Assembly: GCA_017464225.1 (NCBI GenBank)
Contig: JAFUDW010000202.1
Span: forward strand, 1 to 6,847
Length of the DNA stretch: 6,847 bases
Direction: 5' to 3'
Source of the DNA: Clostridia bacterium
GTDB lineage: Bacteria > Bacillota_A > Clostridia > Christensenellales > Aristaeellaceae
Every line of letters begins with the position of its first letter. Positions within the stretch are counted from its first letter, which is position 1. The position numbers were made by a program, and so were the translations under genes. The notes under the pieces were generated by a model. That model had not been told where the DNA came from. It ran no database searches and saw only the letters and a program-made list of their open reading frames with translations. Below are positions 1-5,354 of the stretch, in pieces.

Positions 1-4
1 TCCC

Positions 5-39
5 ACCCTGGCAGGGTTTTTAAGGGGCAGCGCCCCTTA
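5..39. terminator. Twin hairpin at the left edge, probable terminator of the upstream gene
   Basis: Two adjacent inverted repeats are visible. The first pairs 5-9 (ACCCT) with 13-17 (AGGGT) and is followed by TTTTT ending at 21. The second pairs 21-28 (TAAGGGGC) with 32-39 (GCCCCTTA), 8 bp around an AGC loop. The first could act as a rho-independent terminator for a gene left of the window. The second lacks a following T-run and may be a structural or dispersed intergenic element. No coding frame in 1-100 looks real. The termination role is inferred. Confidence 0.45.
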
Positions 40-104
40 TCGTCTCCCTCCCCATCAAATTTCTGCTTTTGAATGTGCATTTTATCATGGGGAAGCGGCG
101 CGGT

Positions 105-133
105 TTGACATTCCTTTCGCCTTGTGCTATACT
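105..133 (+). promoter_or_regulatory. SigA-type promoter of queT with extended -10
   Basis: A perfect -35 box TTGACA (105-110) is followed after a 17-nt spacer by TATACT (128-133). A TG dinucleotide sits one base upstream of the -10 box (125-126), giving an extended -10. Transcription would start near 140, about 10 nt before the first riboswitch stem, which is the expected geometry for a riboswitch-controlled leader. Confidence 0.85.
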
Positions 134-149
134 GCTTGGGCCGTATGGC

Positions 150-189
150 GGACAGTTCGGAACCATCCTGTCCTAAAACAAAACTAAGG
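150..189 (+). promoter_or_regulatory. Class-I preQ1 riboswitch aptamer
   Basis: Stem P1 is formed by GGACAG (150-155) and CTGTCC (168-173) around a 12-nt loop. The single-stranded tail 174-189 is A-rich and ends in ACTAAGG, the hallmark of preQ1-I aptamers. Loop bases C163-C164 can pair with G188-G189 to form the H-type pseudoknot. C167, immediately 5' of the second P1 strand, is at the position of the cytosine that pairs with preQ1 in characterised aptamers. The element sits directly upstream of a QueT transporter gene, a known preQ1 regulon member. Ligand class is assigned from motif and context, not measured. Confidence 0.88.
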
Positions 190-221
190 GCAAAAACAGA
201 AGGGCTTGCTTCTGTTGGACG
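169..221 (+). promoter_or_regulatory. Predicted antiterminator of the preQ1 switch
   Basis: Bases 169-173 (TGTCC, the 3' strand of aptamer stem P1) can pair with 217-221 (GGACG, the 5' base of the terminator stem). This pairing encloses an independent 8-bp hairpin, 195-202 (AACAGAAG) with 209-216 (CTTCTGTT), which would stack directly on it. It is mutually exclusive with both P1 and the terminator. The simple model is that without ligand this pairing blocks termination, and preQ1 locks P1 and frees 217-221. The model is an inference from complementarity. Confidence 0.55.
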
Positions 222-248
222 TACCTGGGAATGGTGCGTCCTTTTTTT
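217..248 (+). terminator. Rho-independent terminator of the preQ1 riboswitch
   Basis: The stem 217-225 (GGACGTACC) pairs along its full 9 bp with 233-241 (GGTGCGTCC), with one T-G wobble, around a 7-nt loop, and is followed by seven T (242-248). It lies between the aptamer and the queT start codon. It is therefore an attenuator: preQ1 binding should favour it and stop transcription before queT. Confidence 0.85.
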
Positions 249-271
249 GTCCGTGGAAAGGAAGAAACCCC

Positions 272-751
272 ATGAAAAAGCTGCTTACCACCCGCTCCAT
301 CACCCTGGCCGCCGCCATTGCCGCGCTGTATGCCGCGCTGACGCTGCTGCTTTCGCCCATCTCCTACGGCGATTGGCAATGCCGCGTATCCGAGGCCCTG
401 ACCATGCTGCCCATGCTGGTGCCCCAGGCTATCCCTGGCTTGTTTGTGGGCTGCGTGCTGGCCAATCTGCTGGGCCCCTCCGCCGGCGTCACCGACATCG
501 TGTTCGGCTCGCTGGCCACGCTGATCGCCGCCCTGGGCACCTGGTATTTCCGCAAAAACAAATGGCTGGCCGCCGCCTGCCCCATCGTTGCCAACGGCGT
601 CATCGTGGGCCTGGTGCTTTCGCTGAGCTTCAATCTGCCCTTCCCGCTCACCGCGCTGCAGGTGGCCGCGGGCGAGGCTGTGGCCGTACTGCTCGGCCTG
701 GCGCTGATCAAAGCGCTGGAACGGGTGGATCTGGAAAAACTGACGCGCTGA
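272..751 (+). CDS. queT: QueT family queuosine-precursor transporter (ECF S component)
   Basis: This is a 159-residue integral membrane protein of the QueT family, the substrate-binding subunit of an energy-coupling factor transporter for a queuosine precursor. About five hydrophobic segments are visible (roughly residues 9-31, 45-66, 72-90, 98-118 and 127-148). The stretch QCRVSEALTMLP (36-47) and the following GCVLANLLG and DIVFGSLATL blocks match the family pattern. The ATG at 272 is chosen because AAAGGAAG (257-264) lies 7 nt upstream and the N-terminus MKK fits. Upstream in-frame starts lie inside the terminator hairpin. The shared ECF energising module (EcfA/A'/T) is not in this window and is presumably encoded elsewhere. 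Expression should be repressed by preQ1 through the leader. The exact substrate (preQ1, preQ0 or queuine) cannot be told from sequence. Confidence 0.92.
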   Translation: MKKLLTTRSITLAAAIAALYAALTLLLSPISYGDWQCRVSEALTMLPMLVPQAIPGLFVGCVLANLLGPSAGVTDIVFGSLATLIAALGTWYFRKNKWLAAACPIVANGVIVGLVLSLSFNLPFPLTALQVAAGEAVAVLLGLALIKALERVDLEKLTR

Positions 752-787
752 GCGGCAGAGCCTTCCGGGCTCCTTCCGTCAACTTGC

Positions 788-826
788 CCCGCGCTCGCCC
801 TTCGGTGGCGGCGCGGGCGTTTTATT
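788..826 (+). terminator. Rho-independent terminator after queT
   Basis: CCCGCGC (788-794) pairs with GCGCGGG (811-817), extended inward by GCC/GGC around a TTCGG-containing loop. The stem is followed by CGTTTTATT (818-826). It starts 36 nt after the queT stop codon. A smaller hairpin, GAGCC (758-762) with GGCTC (768-772), precedes it but has no T-run. The element closes the riboswitch-controlled transcript, so the next gene needs its own promoter. Confidence 0.85.
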
Positions 827-892
827 ACAGGCAAAAAGTAAAAATTTCCATAAAATTCTTACGAATATATTACGATTTCCGCCTCTTTGTTA

Positions 893-921
893 TTGACACC
901 GTAACCTTTTTGTCATAAAAT
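893..921 (+). promoter_or_regulatory. SigA-type promoter of the wall-protein gene
   Basis: TTGACA (893-898), a 17-nt spacer and TAAAAT (916-921) give a near-consensus vegetative promoter. The 60 nt upstream (about 832-892) are strongly AT-rich with A- and T-tracts, which could serve as an UP element. Start of transcription is expected near 928, leaving a leader of roughly 27 nt that contains AGGAGG (943-948). Confidence 0.85.
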
Positions 922-954
922 AACACTGTATAGGTATGTTACAGGAGGCTGCCC

Positions 955-3861
955 ATGTTTTCCAAGCATTTGAAACACCTGTTGGCCGCGCTGCTGATCT
1001 GCGCGCTGCTGCTTTCATCAGCGCTGCCCGCGCTGGCGGATTTTCCCTTCCAGGGACTCGTTACCGCCGCCACGCCCCTGCGCAAAAGCGCCAGTTCCGG
1101 CGCTCAAACGCTGCTGACGCTGCCCGCGGGTGACTCCATCTATATCACGGGAGAAAGCGGCAGCTATTACATTGTGGAATACGACGGCGTGACCGGCTAC
1201 GTAGCCAAATCCGCCGTGAGCTACGGCATTGCCAACGTGCCCACCGACGAGCAGGCCGCGCGTTATTCCAACATTTACCAGGGCGCTCAGGGCCAATTGG
1301 TGACCGATTTGCAGAGCGCTCTGATTGAATTGGGATTCCTCAGCGGCAAGGCCGACGGCAAGTACGGCGCCAAGACCGCCAAGGCAGTGGCCGATTTCCA
1401 GAAAAAGAACGGCCTGCAGGATTCCGCCTGCGCCGACGCCGCCACCCAGGGGCTGCTGTTTGAGGGGACCTGCGTGGACAGCAAGGGCCGCAGCCGCAAG
1501 GTCACCGTGGTCCCCACCATTGAAGGCTTCCCGGTGTCCAGCGGCAAGACCGGCCAATTGGTCAGCGATATCCAGTCCGCCCTTACCGTGCTGAGCTACT
1601 TTACCGGCAAGATCGACGGCATCTACGGCTCCTCCACCGTGACCGCCGTGAAGACCTTCCAGAGCAAGAATAATTTGAAGGTCACCGGCATTGCCGACGC
1701 CCAGGCCCAATCCATTATGTTCAACAATAAAGCGGTGAGCGCCAGCGCCACCGCCACGCCCAAGCCCACCGCCACGCCGGTGCCCAATGTGATCGGCTGG
1801 GAAAACGGCGCTTCCAGCGGGGCTCAGTATCCCTTCCTCACCACGGTGACGGATTCCGTGAACCTGCGCAAAAAAGCCAGCACCTCCTCTGAACGCATCC
1901 TCACCGTGCCCAAAGGCGCTTCTGTGGCGGTGAACGCCCTGAGCGGCGATTTCGCTTACGTCACCTATCAGGCGTCCAAGAAATCCTACGACGGCTATGT
2001 GATGACCAAATACGTGGATATTCCCGCGATTTATCTGGGCGGCAAGGAATTGGCAGAGGACGAGGCGGCCCAGAAGAATTACTCCTCCATTTCCCAGGGC
2101 TCTTCGGGCGACGCCGTGTCCGCCCTGCAGGAGGCGCTGCGCGAGCTGGGCTTTTACGCGAAGGCGGCCTCGGGCACCTACGACGCCTCCACCGTGACTG
2201 CGGTCAAGGACTTCCAGCGCAAAAACGGCCTGCTGCAGACCGGCATCGCCACCCCCGAATTGCAAAAGCTGATCTTTGAAGGCAAGCCCCTGAACGCCAA
2301 CGGCGCCCGGGTTGCGGTGGCCGTGCTGCCGCCCATCGACGGTGTGACCATGCGCACGGGCGATACGGGCTATCAGGTGTCCGAGCTCCAGGAGGCGCTC
2401 AAACGCCTGGGCTACTATACCGGTGAAATCAATGGCACTTATGATACCGCCACCTTTGTGGCCGTCAAGCGCTTCCAGGAAGCCAGCCGCCTGACGGTGG
2501 ACGGCGTGGCCGGCCCCAAGGTGCTGGCTGCCCTGAACCCGGTGGTCGATCCCACCCAGGTGCCTGAGATCCAGCTGGCCGCCGCCACGCCCACCCCGGC
2601 CCCCATCACCGCCGACAACGTGGTGGTGCTGCGCCGCGGTACCCGCGGCATGGCGGTCACCCGGCTGCAGGAGCGCCTGGTGTCCCTGGGCTATTACAGC
2701 ATCACCCCGGACGGCATTTATGACGCCGACGATATCGCCGCCGTGCGCGCCTTCCAGCAGAAGAGCGGCCTGACGGTGGACGGCGTGGCCGGGCTTGAGA
2801 CCCAGCTGATGCTTTACAGCGCCGGCGCCGTTTCAGCCGTAGCCACCCCGGCGCCCAGCGCCGCCGTTACCGCGTCCGCCGGCACGAATACTACCCTGCG
2901 CATCGGCGCGTCGGGCAGCGAGGTCAACCTGCTGCAGGCCCGCCTGACCACCCTCAAATACTTTACCGATACCATCGACGGTAAATTCGGCACCAAAACC
3001 GCCGCCGCCGTGGCCGCCTTCCAGAAGGATAACGGCCTGACCGCGGACGGCGTGGCCGGCCCCCAGACGCTCAGCGCTTTGTACAGCAGCAGCGCCAAGA
3101 CCGCGTCGGTCACAGCTGTTGCCGCCGCACCCACTGCCGCTCCGCTGTCCGCGGGCGAGGTGCTGCACATGGGTTCGGCCGGGAGCACGGTCAAAACTGT
3201 CCAGCGCACGCTGATCAGCCTGGGTTACCTCAAGGGGACGGCTGACGGCATCTACGGCACCAAAACCTATCTGGCGGTGCAGGCATTCCAGAAGGATAAC
3301 AGCCTGACCGCGGACGGCATGGTGGGCCAGGCCACGCTGGCTCGCCTGGAATCGGTGGCCAAGGCCAAGGGCGTGAATTCGACTGCCTCCTCCGCCGCTG
3401 CTGCCGGCAGCGTGTTCAAGCGTCCCAGCGCCAGCGAGGTGCGCTATGCCGACTGGTATAACGAGACCCGCGCCCAGGCCAAGCTGATGCCTGACGCCAT
3501 CATCTACGATTACGCCACCGGCCTGTATTACAACGTGCATATGTTCTCCTTCGGCAAGCACTGCGACGCCGAACCCGTCACCGAGAGCGATACCCAGACC
3601 ATGTACAGGATCATGGGCAAGGATATGTGGACGCCCCACGCCGTGTGGGTCATCCTGTCGGACGGCAAGGTGTATATGGCTTCCACCCACAGCCACGGGC
3701 ATTCGGTGGATAACAACGCGGGCAACGGCCTGGAAGGCCATATCTGCATTCACTTCCCGCGGGAGATGACCGCGGAGGAAAAGAAGACCATGCCCTACGC
3801 CCTGAGCCATCAGCAGGAGATCCTGCGCGGCTGGCAGGAAACGCAGAACATGATCCAATAA
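955..3861 (+). CDS. Secreted cell-wall protein: 2 SH3b domains, 7 peptidoglycan-binding repeats, C-terminal Cys/His domain
   Basis: A 968-residue exported protein. Residues 1-28 form a signal peptide (KHLKH, hydrophobic core, ALPALA before D29). Order of domains: SH3b (about 32-90), PG_binding_1 repeats at 107-170 and 194-258, SH3b (about 292-356), then repeats at 378-442, 464-528, 557-621, 646-710 and 736-800. The repeats share the pattern LQ..L..LGYY.G..DG.YG..T..AV..FQ..NGLT.DGVAG. Linkers rich in Thr, Pro and Ala (262-278, 542-554, 628-646, 716-734, 802-819) separate modules. Residues 822-968 form a separate domain with GKHCDAEPVT (867-876), W892-P894 and GHICIHF (928-934). From recall, this resembles an uncharacterised clostridial wall-protein domain; a catalytic role is not shown. 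AGGAGG (943-948) lies 6 nt before the ATG. Likely role is binding and perhaps remodelling peptidoglycan. No transmembrane anchor or LPXTG signal is seen, so attachment would be non-covalent. Confidence 0.9.
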   Translation: MFSKHLKHLLAALLICALLLSSALPALADFPFQGLVTAATPLRKSASSGAQTLLTLPAGDSIYITGESGSYYIVEYDGVTGYVAKSAVSYGIANVPTDEQAARYSNIYQGAQGQLVTDLQSALIELGFLSGKADGKYGAKTAKAVADFQKKNGLQDSACADAATQGLLFEGTCVDSKGRSRKVTVVPTIEGFPVSSGKTGQLVSDIQSALTVLSYFTGKIDGIYGSSTVTAVKTFQSKNNLKVTGIADAQAQSIMFNNKAVSASATATPKPTATPVPNVIGWENGASSGAQYPFLTTVTDSVNLRKKASTSSERILTVPKGASVAVNALSGDFAYVTYQASKKSYDGYVMTKYVDIPAIYLGGKELAEDEAAQKNYSSISQGSSGDAVSALQEALRELGFYAKAASGTYDASTVTAVKDFQRKNGLLQTGIATPELQKLIFEGKPLNANGARVAVAVLPPIDGVTMRTGDTGYQVSELQEALKRLGYYTGEINGTYDTATFVAVKRFQEASRLTVDGVAGPKVLAALNPVVDPTQVPEIQLAAATPTPAPITADNVVVLRRGTRGMAVTRLQERLVSLGYYSITPDGIYDADDIAAVRAFQQKSGLTVDGVAGLETQLMLYSAGAVSAVATPAPSAAVTASAGTNTTLRIGASGSEVNLLQARLTTLKYFTDTIDGKFGTKTAAAVAAFQKDNGLTADGVAGPQTLSALYSSSAKTASVTAVAAAPTAAPLSAGEVLHMGSAGSTVKTVQRTLISLGYLKGTADGIYGTKTYLAVQAFQKDNSLTADGMVGQATLARLESVAKAKGVNSTASSAAAAGSVFKRPSASEVRYADWYNETRAQAKLMPDAIIYDYATGLYYNVHMFSFGKHCDAEPVTESDTQTMYRIMGKDMWTPHAVWVILSDGKVYMASTHSHGHSVDNNAGNGLEGHICIHFPREMTAEEKKTMPYALSHQQEILRGWQETQNMIQ
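2489..2792 (+). repeat. 25-nt exact direct repeat inside the wall-protein gene (2489-2513 and 2768-2792)
   Basis: The 25 bases at 2489-2513 recur without mismatch at 2768-2792 in the same reading frame, encoding the LTVDGVAG end of PG-binding repeats 4 and 5. The spacing of 279 nt is exactly 93 codons, so recombination between the copies would delete or add one repeat in frame. Confidence 0.85.
3019..3318 (+). repeat. 33-nt direct repeat with one mismatch inside the wall-protein gene (3019-3051 and 3286-3318)
   Basis: The 33 bases at 3019-3051 recur at 3286-3318 with a single G to A change (Gly to Ser). They encode FQKDNGLTADG and FQKDNSLTADG in PG-binding repeats 6 and 7. Spacing is 267 nt (89 codons). 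Codon-level identity suggests recent duplication or gene conversion between these two repeats. Confidence 0.85.
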
Positions 3862-3909
3862 AGGGAAAACGCGAACGCGCTTTCAAACAGTTTGCGAGAG
3901 GTAATGAAC

Positions 3910-4581
3910 ATGCTGAGTATCGCCATTGACGGTCCCGTGGGCGCGGGAAAATCCACCATTGCGGATGAAGTATGCCGCCGGCTGGGCATCCTGCATTTGG
4001 ATACCGGAGCCATGTACCGGGCGGTGGGACTTGCTGTGATCAACGCAGGCATCGATCCCCAGGATGAGGACGCGGTGGTCGCCCTCTGCCGGCGTGGCGG
4101 CGCGCTGGTGGACGTGCGCTATAGCGACGGTGCGCAGGTCACGCTGGTCAACGGCCAGGATGTGACGGGCCGCATCCGCGCCCAGGAGGTGGGCACCGCG
4201 GCCAGCGTTGTTTCCCGCTATCCGGATGTAAGGCATATGCTGGTGGCGCGCCAGCGCGAATTGGCCCAGCTCCAGCCCATGCTGCTGGACGGCCGCGATA
4301 TCGGCACGGTGGTGCTGCCCGACGCCCCGGTGAAGGTGTATCTCACCGCGACGCCCGAGGCCCGGGCCCAGCGGCGGATGAACCAGCTGCTGGAAAAGGG
4401 CGAGGCCGCCGATTTTGAAACCATCCTGGCCGAGGTCAACGCCCGGGATCATCAGGATATGACCCGCGACGTCGATCCGCTGCGCCAGGCCGAAGACGCC
4501 GTGCTGGTGGATTCCTCCGATCTCTCCTTTGAAGAGACCGTGCAGGCCATCCTGCGCCTGACGGAGGCGGCGAATGTCTGA
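3910..4581 (+). CDS. cmk: Cytidylate kinase (CMP/dCMP kinase)
   Basis: A 223-residue cytosolic enzyme that transfers phosphate from ATP to CMP or dCMP, feeding CTP/dCTP synthesis. Length is typical of bacterial Cmk. Visible motifs: P-loop GPVGAGKST (8-16), LDTGAMYRA (30-38), NGQDVTGRIR (81-90), the CMP-binding LDGRDIGTVVLPDAP (126-140), the lid-region stretch ARDHQDMTR (178-186), and DPLRQAEDAVLVDSS (189-203). The ATG at 3910 is preferred because GAGAGG (3896-3901) lies 8 nt upstream and MLSIAIDGP is the usual family start. An in-frame ATG at 3904 is only 2 nt from that site and a TTG at 3892 overlaps it. The gene starts 48 nt after the wall-protein stop with no convincing terminator or promoter between, so read-through is likely. 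It overlaps plsC by 8 nt. Confidence 0.95.
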   Translation: MLSIAIDGPVGAGKSTIADEVCRRLGILHLDTGAMYRAVGLAVINAGIDPQDEDAVVALCRRGGALVDVRYSDGAQVTLVNGQDVTGRIRAQEVGTAASVVSRYPDVRHMLVARQRELAQLQPMLLDGRDIGTVVLPDAPVKVYLTATPEARAQRRMNQLLEKGEAADFETILAEVNARDHQDMTRDVDPLRQAEDAVLVDSSDLSFEETVQAILRLTEAANV

Positions 4582-5200
4582 GCAAAAAGTTGAGCGCACG
4601 CCGGTTTATACCGTTTGCCGCGGGCTGTTTGGCGTGCTGTTTCATACCGTTTGCCCGATCCGGTATTACAACGCCCAGGCGCTGACCCGGGCGGAGGCGC
4701 CCTACATCATTATTTCCAATCATAAGGCGGCCATCGATCCCTTTGTGCTGGCCATCCCGGTGAAAAAGTATGAGATCCGCTTCATCGGCAAGCGCGAGCT
4801 CACCGGCAATAAGCTGGTGGAATGGGCGGTGACCAAGCTGCACATGATCCCGGTTTCGCGCCACGCCACCGATATGACCGCCATGCGCAGCTGCATGCAG
4901 ACGCTTCGGGAGGGCCATGTACTGGGCATTTTCCCCGAGGGCACCCGGCATTTGCCAGAGCTAATGCAGACCGTGGAATCGGGCGCGGCCATGATCGCCC
5001 TGCGGGCCAACGTGCCCATCATCCCGGTATACCTGAGCGGCCGCGTGCGCCCATTCCACAGGGTGCGCGTGCGCGTGGGCGAGCCCATGCAGATCGCCGA
5101 TATCAAGGAACAGGGCGTCAATTCCGATACCATCCGGCAGCTTTGCGACCGCATCCGCGATACATTTTATGCCATGCGGGACGTCGATAACAGTAGATAA
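4574..5200 (+). CDS. plsC: 1-acyl-sn-glycerol-3-phosphate acyltransferase (PlsC family)
   Basis: A 208-residue member of the PlsC/LPLAT family, which acylates lysophosphatidic acid to phosphatidic acid at the membrane in phospholipid synthesis. All four family blocks are seen: NHKAAID with catalytic H50 and D55 (HX4D), GKRELTGNK (72-80, block II), FPEGTR (120-125, block III, glycerophosphate binding) and VPIIPVYLSG (147-156, block IV). A hydrophobic N-terminal stretch (about 18-28) and VLAIPV may aid membrane association. GGAGG (4563-4567) lies 6 nt before the ATG, inside the end of cmk, and the two genes overlap by 8 nt, indicating translational coupling. The cmk-plsC-ispH/S1 order is common in Clostridia. 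Exact acyl-donor preference cannot be read from sequence. Confidence 0.92.
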   Translation: MSEQKVERTPVYTVCRGLFGVLFHTVCPIRYYNAQALTRAEAPYIIISNHKAAIDPFVLAIPVKKYEIRFIGKRELTGNKLVEWAVTKLHMIPVSRHATDMTAMRSCMQTLREGHVLGIFPEGTRHLPELMQTVESGAAMIALRANVPIIPVYLSGRVRPFHRVRVRVGEPMQIADIKEQGVNSDTIRQLCDRIRDTFYAMRDVDNSR

Positions 5201-5354
5201 TGCCTAATTTTTGCCGGTTCAAATTGTGGGAAACTTCAAAATTTTTAAAAAATCGAATTTTTTCTCATTTGCCGGCAGGAAAAAAAGAAGGCGTGGCGAA
5301 TAAAGTTCAAATGCCCAGCAGTCTCGAAGGGCCTATTCTGCTTATGGGGGAACT
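5201..5354 (+). other. AT-rich intergenic region before ispH-S1, possible promoter and leader
   Basis: The first 80 nt or so are far richer in A and T than the flanking genes. They hold a pure A-T inverted repeat, 5247-5253 with 5257-5263 around CGA, and an 8-nt repeat TTTGCCGG (5210-5217 and 5268-5275). No GC-rich stem with a T-run follows plsC, so I do not call a terminator. The best promoter-like pair, TTGTGG (5224-5229) with TAAAAA (5246-5251), is weak. The last 40 nt can fold in two ways, one involving GGGGG (5346-5350), the ispH ribosome-binding site. Whether ispH-S1 has its own promoter is uncertain. Confidence 0.4.

Noticed and set aside
206..271. Upstream extension of queT
   Set aside because: The extension would begin inside the attenuator hairpin and lacks a ribosome-binding site; the ATG at 272 has one at correct spacing.
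124..918. Open frame on the + strand in another phase over the riboswitch, queT and its terminator
   Set aside because: It runs through the promoter, aptamer and two terminators, is Arg/Ala-rich out-of-frame text, and queT is the real frame.
1018..2265. Long open frame on the - strand (415 codons) opposite the wall-protein gene
   Set aside because: It is antisense to a gene with clear signal peptide and domains, is dominated by Gly, Ala and His typical of reverse-complemented GC-rich codons, and has no family resemblance or ribosome-binding site.
2489..3318. CRISPR-like regularly spaced repeats
   Set aside because: The repeats lie in frame inside PG-binding domains and the spacers are homologous coding sequence.
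2833..3858. Long open frame on the - strand (341 codons) opposite the C-terminal half of the wall protein
   Set aside because: Same shadow effect of GC-rich coding DNA; no recognisable motif and repeats mirror the sense-strand repeats.
3865..3884. Hairpin GAAAACGCG/CGCTTTC between the wall-protein gene and cmk
   Set aside because: The stem needs two bulges, has only three GC pairs at the tip and is not followed by a T-run, so I do not call it a terminator.
3892..3909. TTG start for cmk giving six extra residues, or ATG at 3904
   Set aside because: Both overlap or crowd the GAGAGG site (3896-3901); ATG 3910 has 8-nt spacing and the canonical Cmk N-terminus.
3883..4599. Open frame on the - strand opposite cmk
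   Set aside because: The + strand carries every Cmk motif; the reverse frame has no domain or start signal.
5242..5263. T-run and A-T inverted repeat after plsC as a terminator
   Set aside because: A stem of only A-T pairs is too weak; it more likely marks an AT-rich promoter region.
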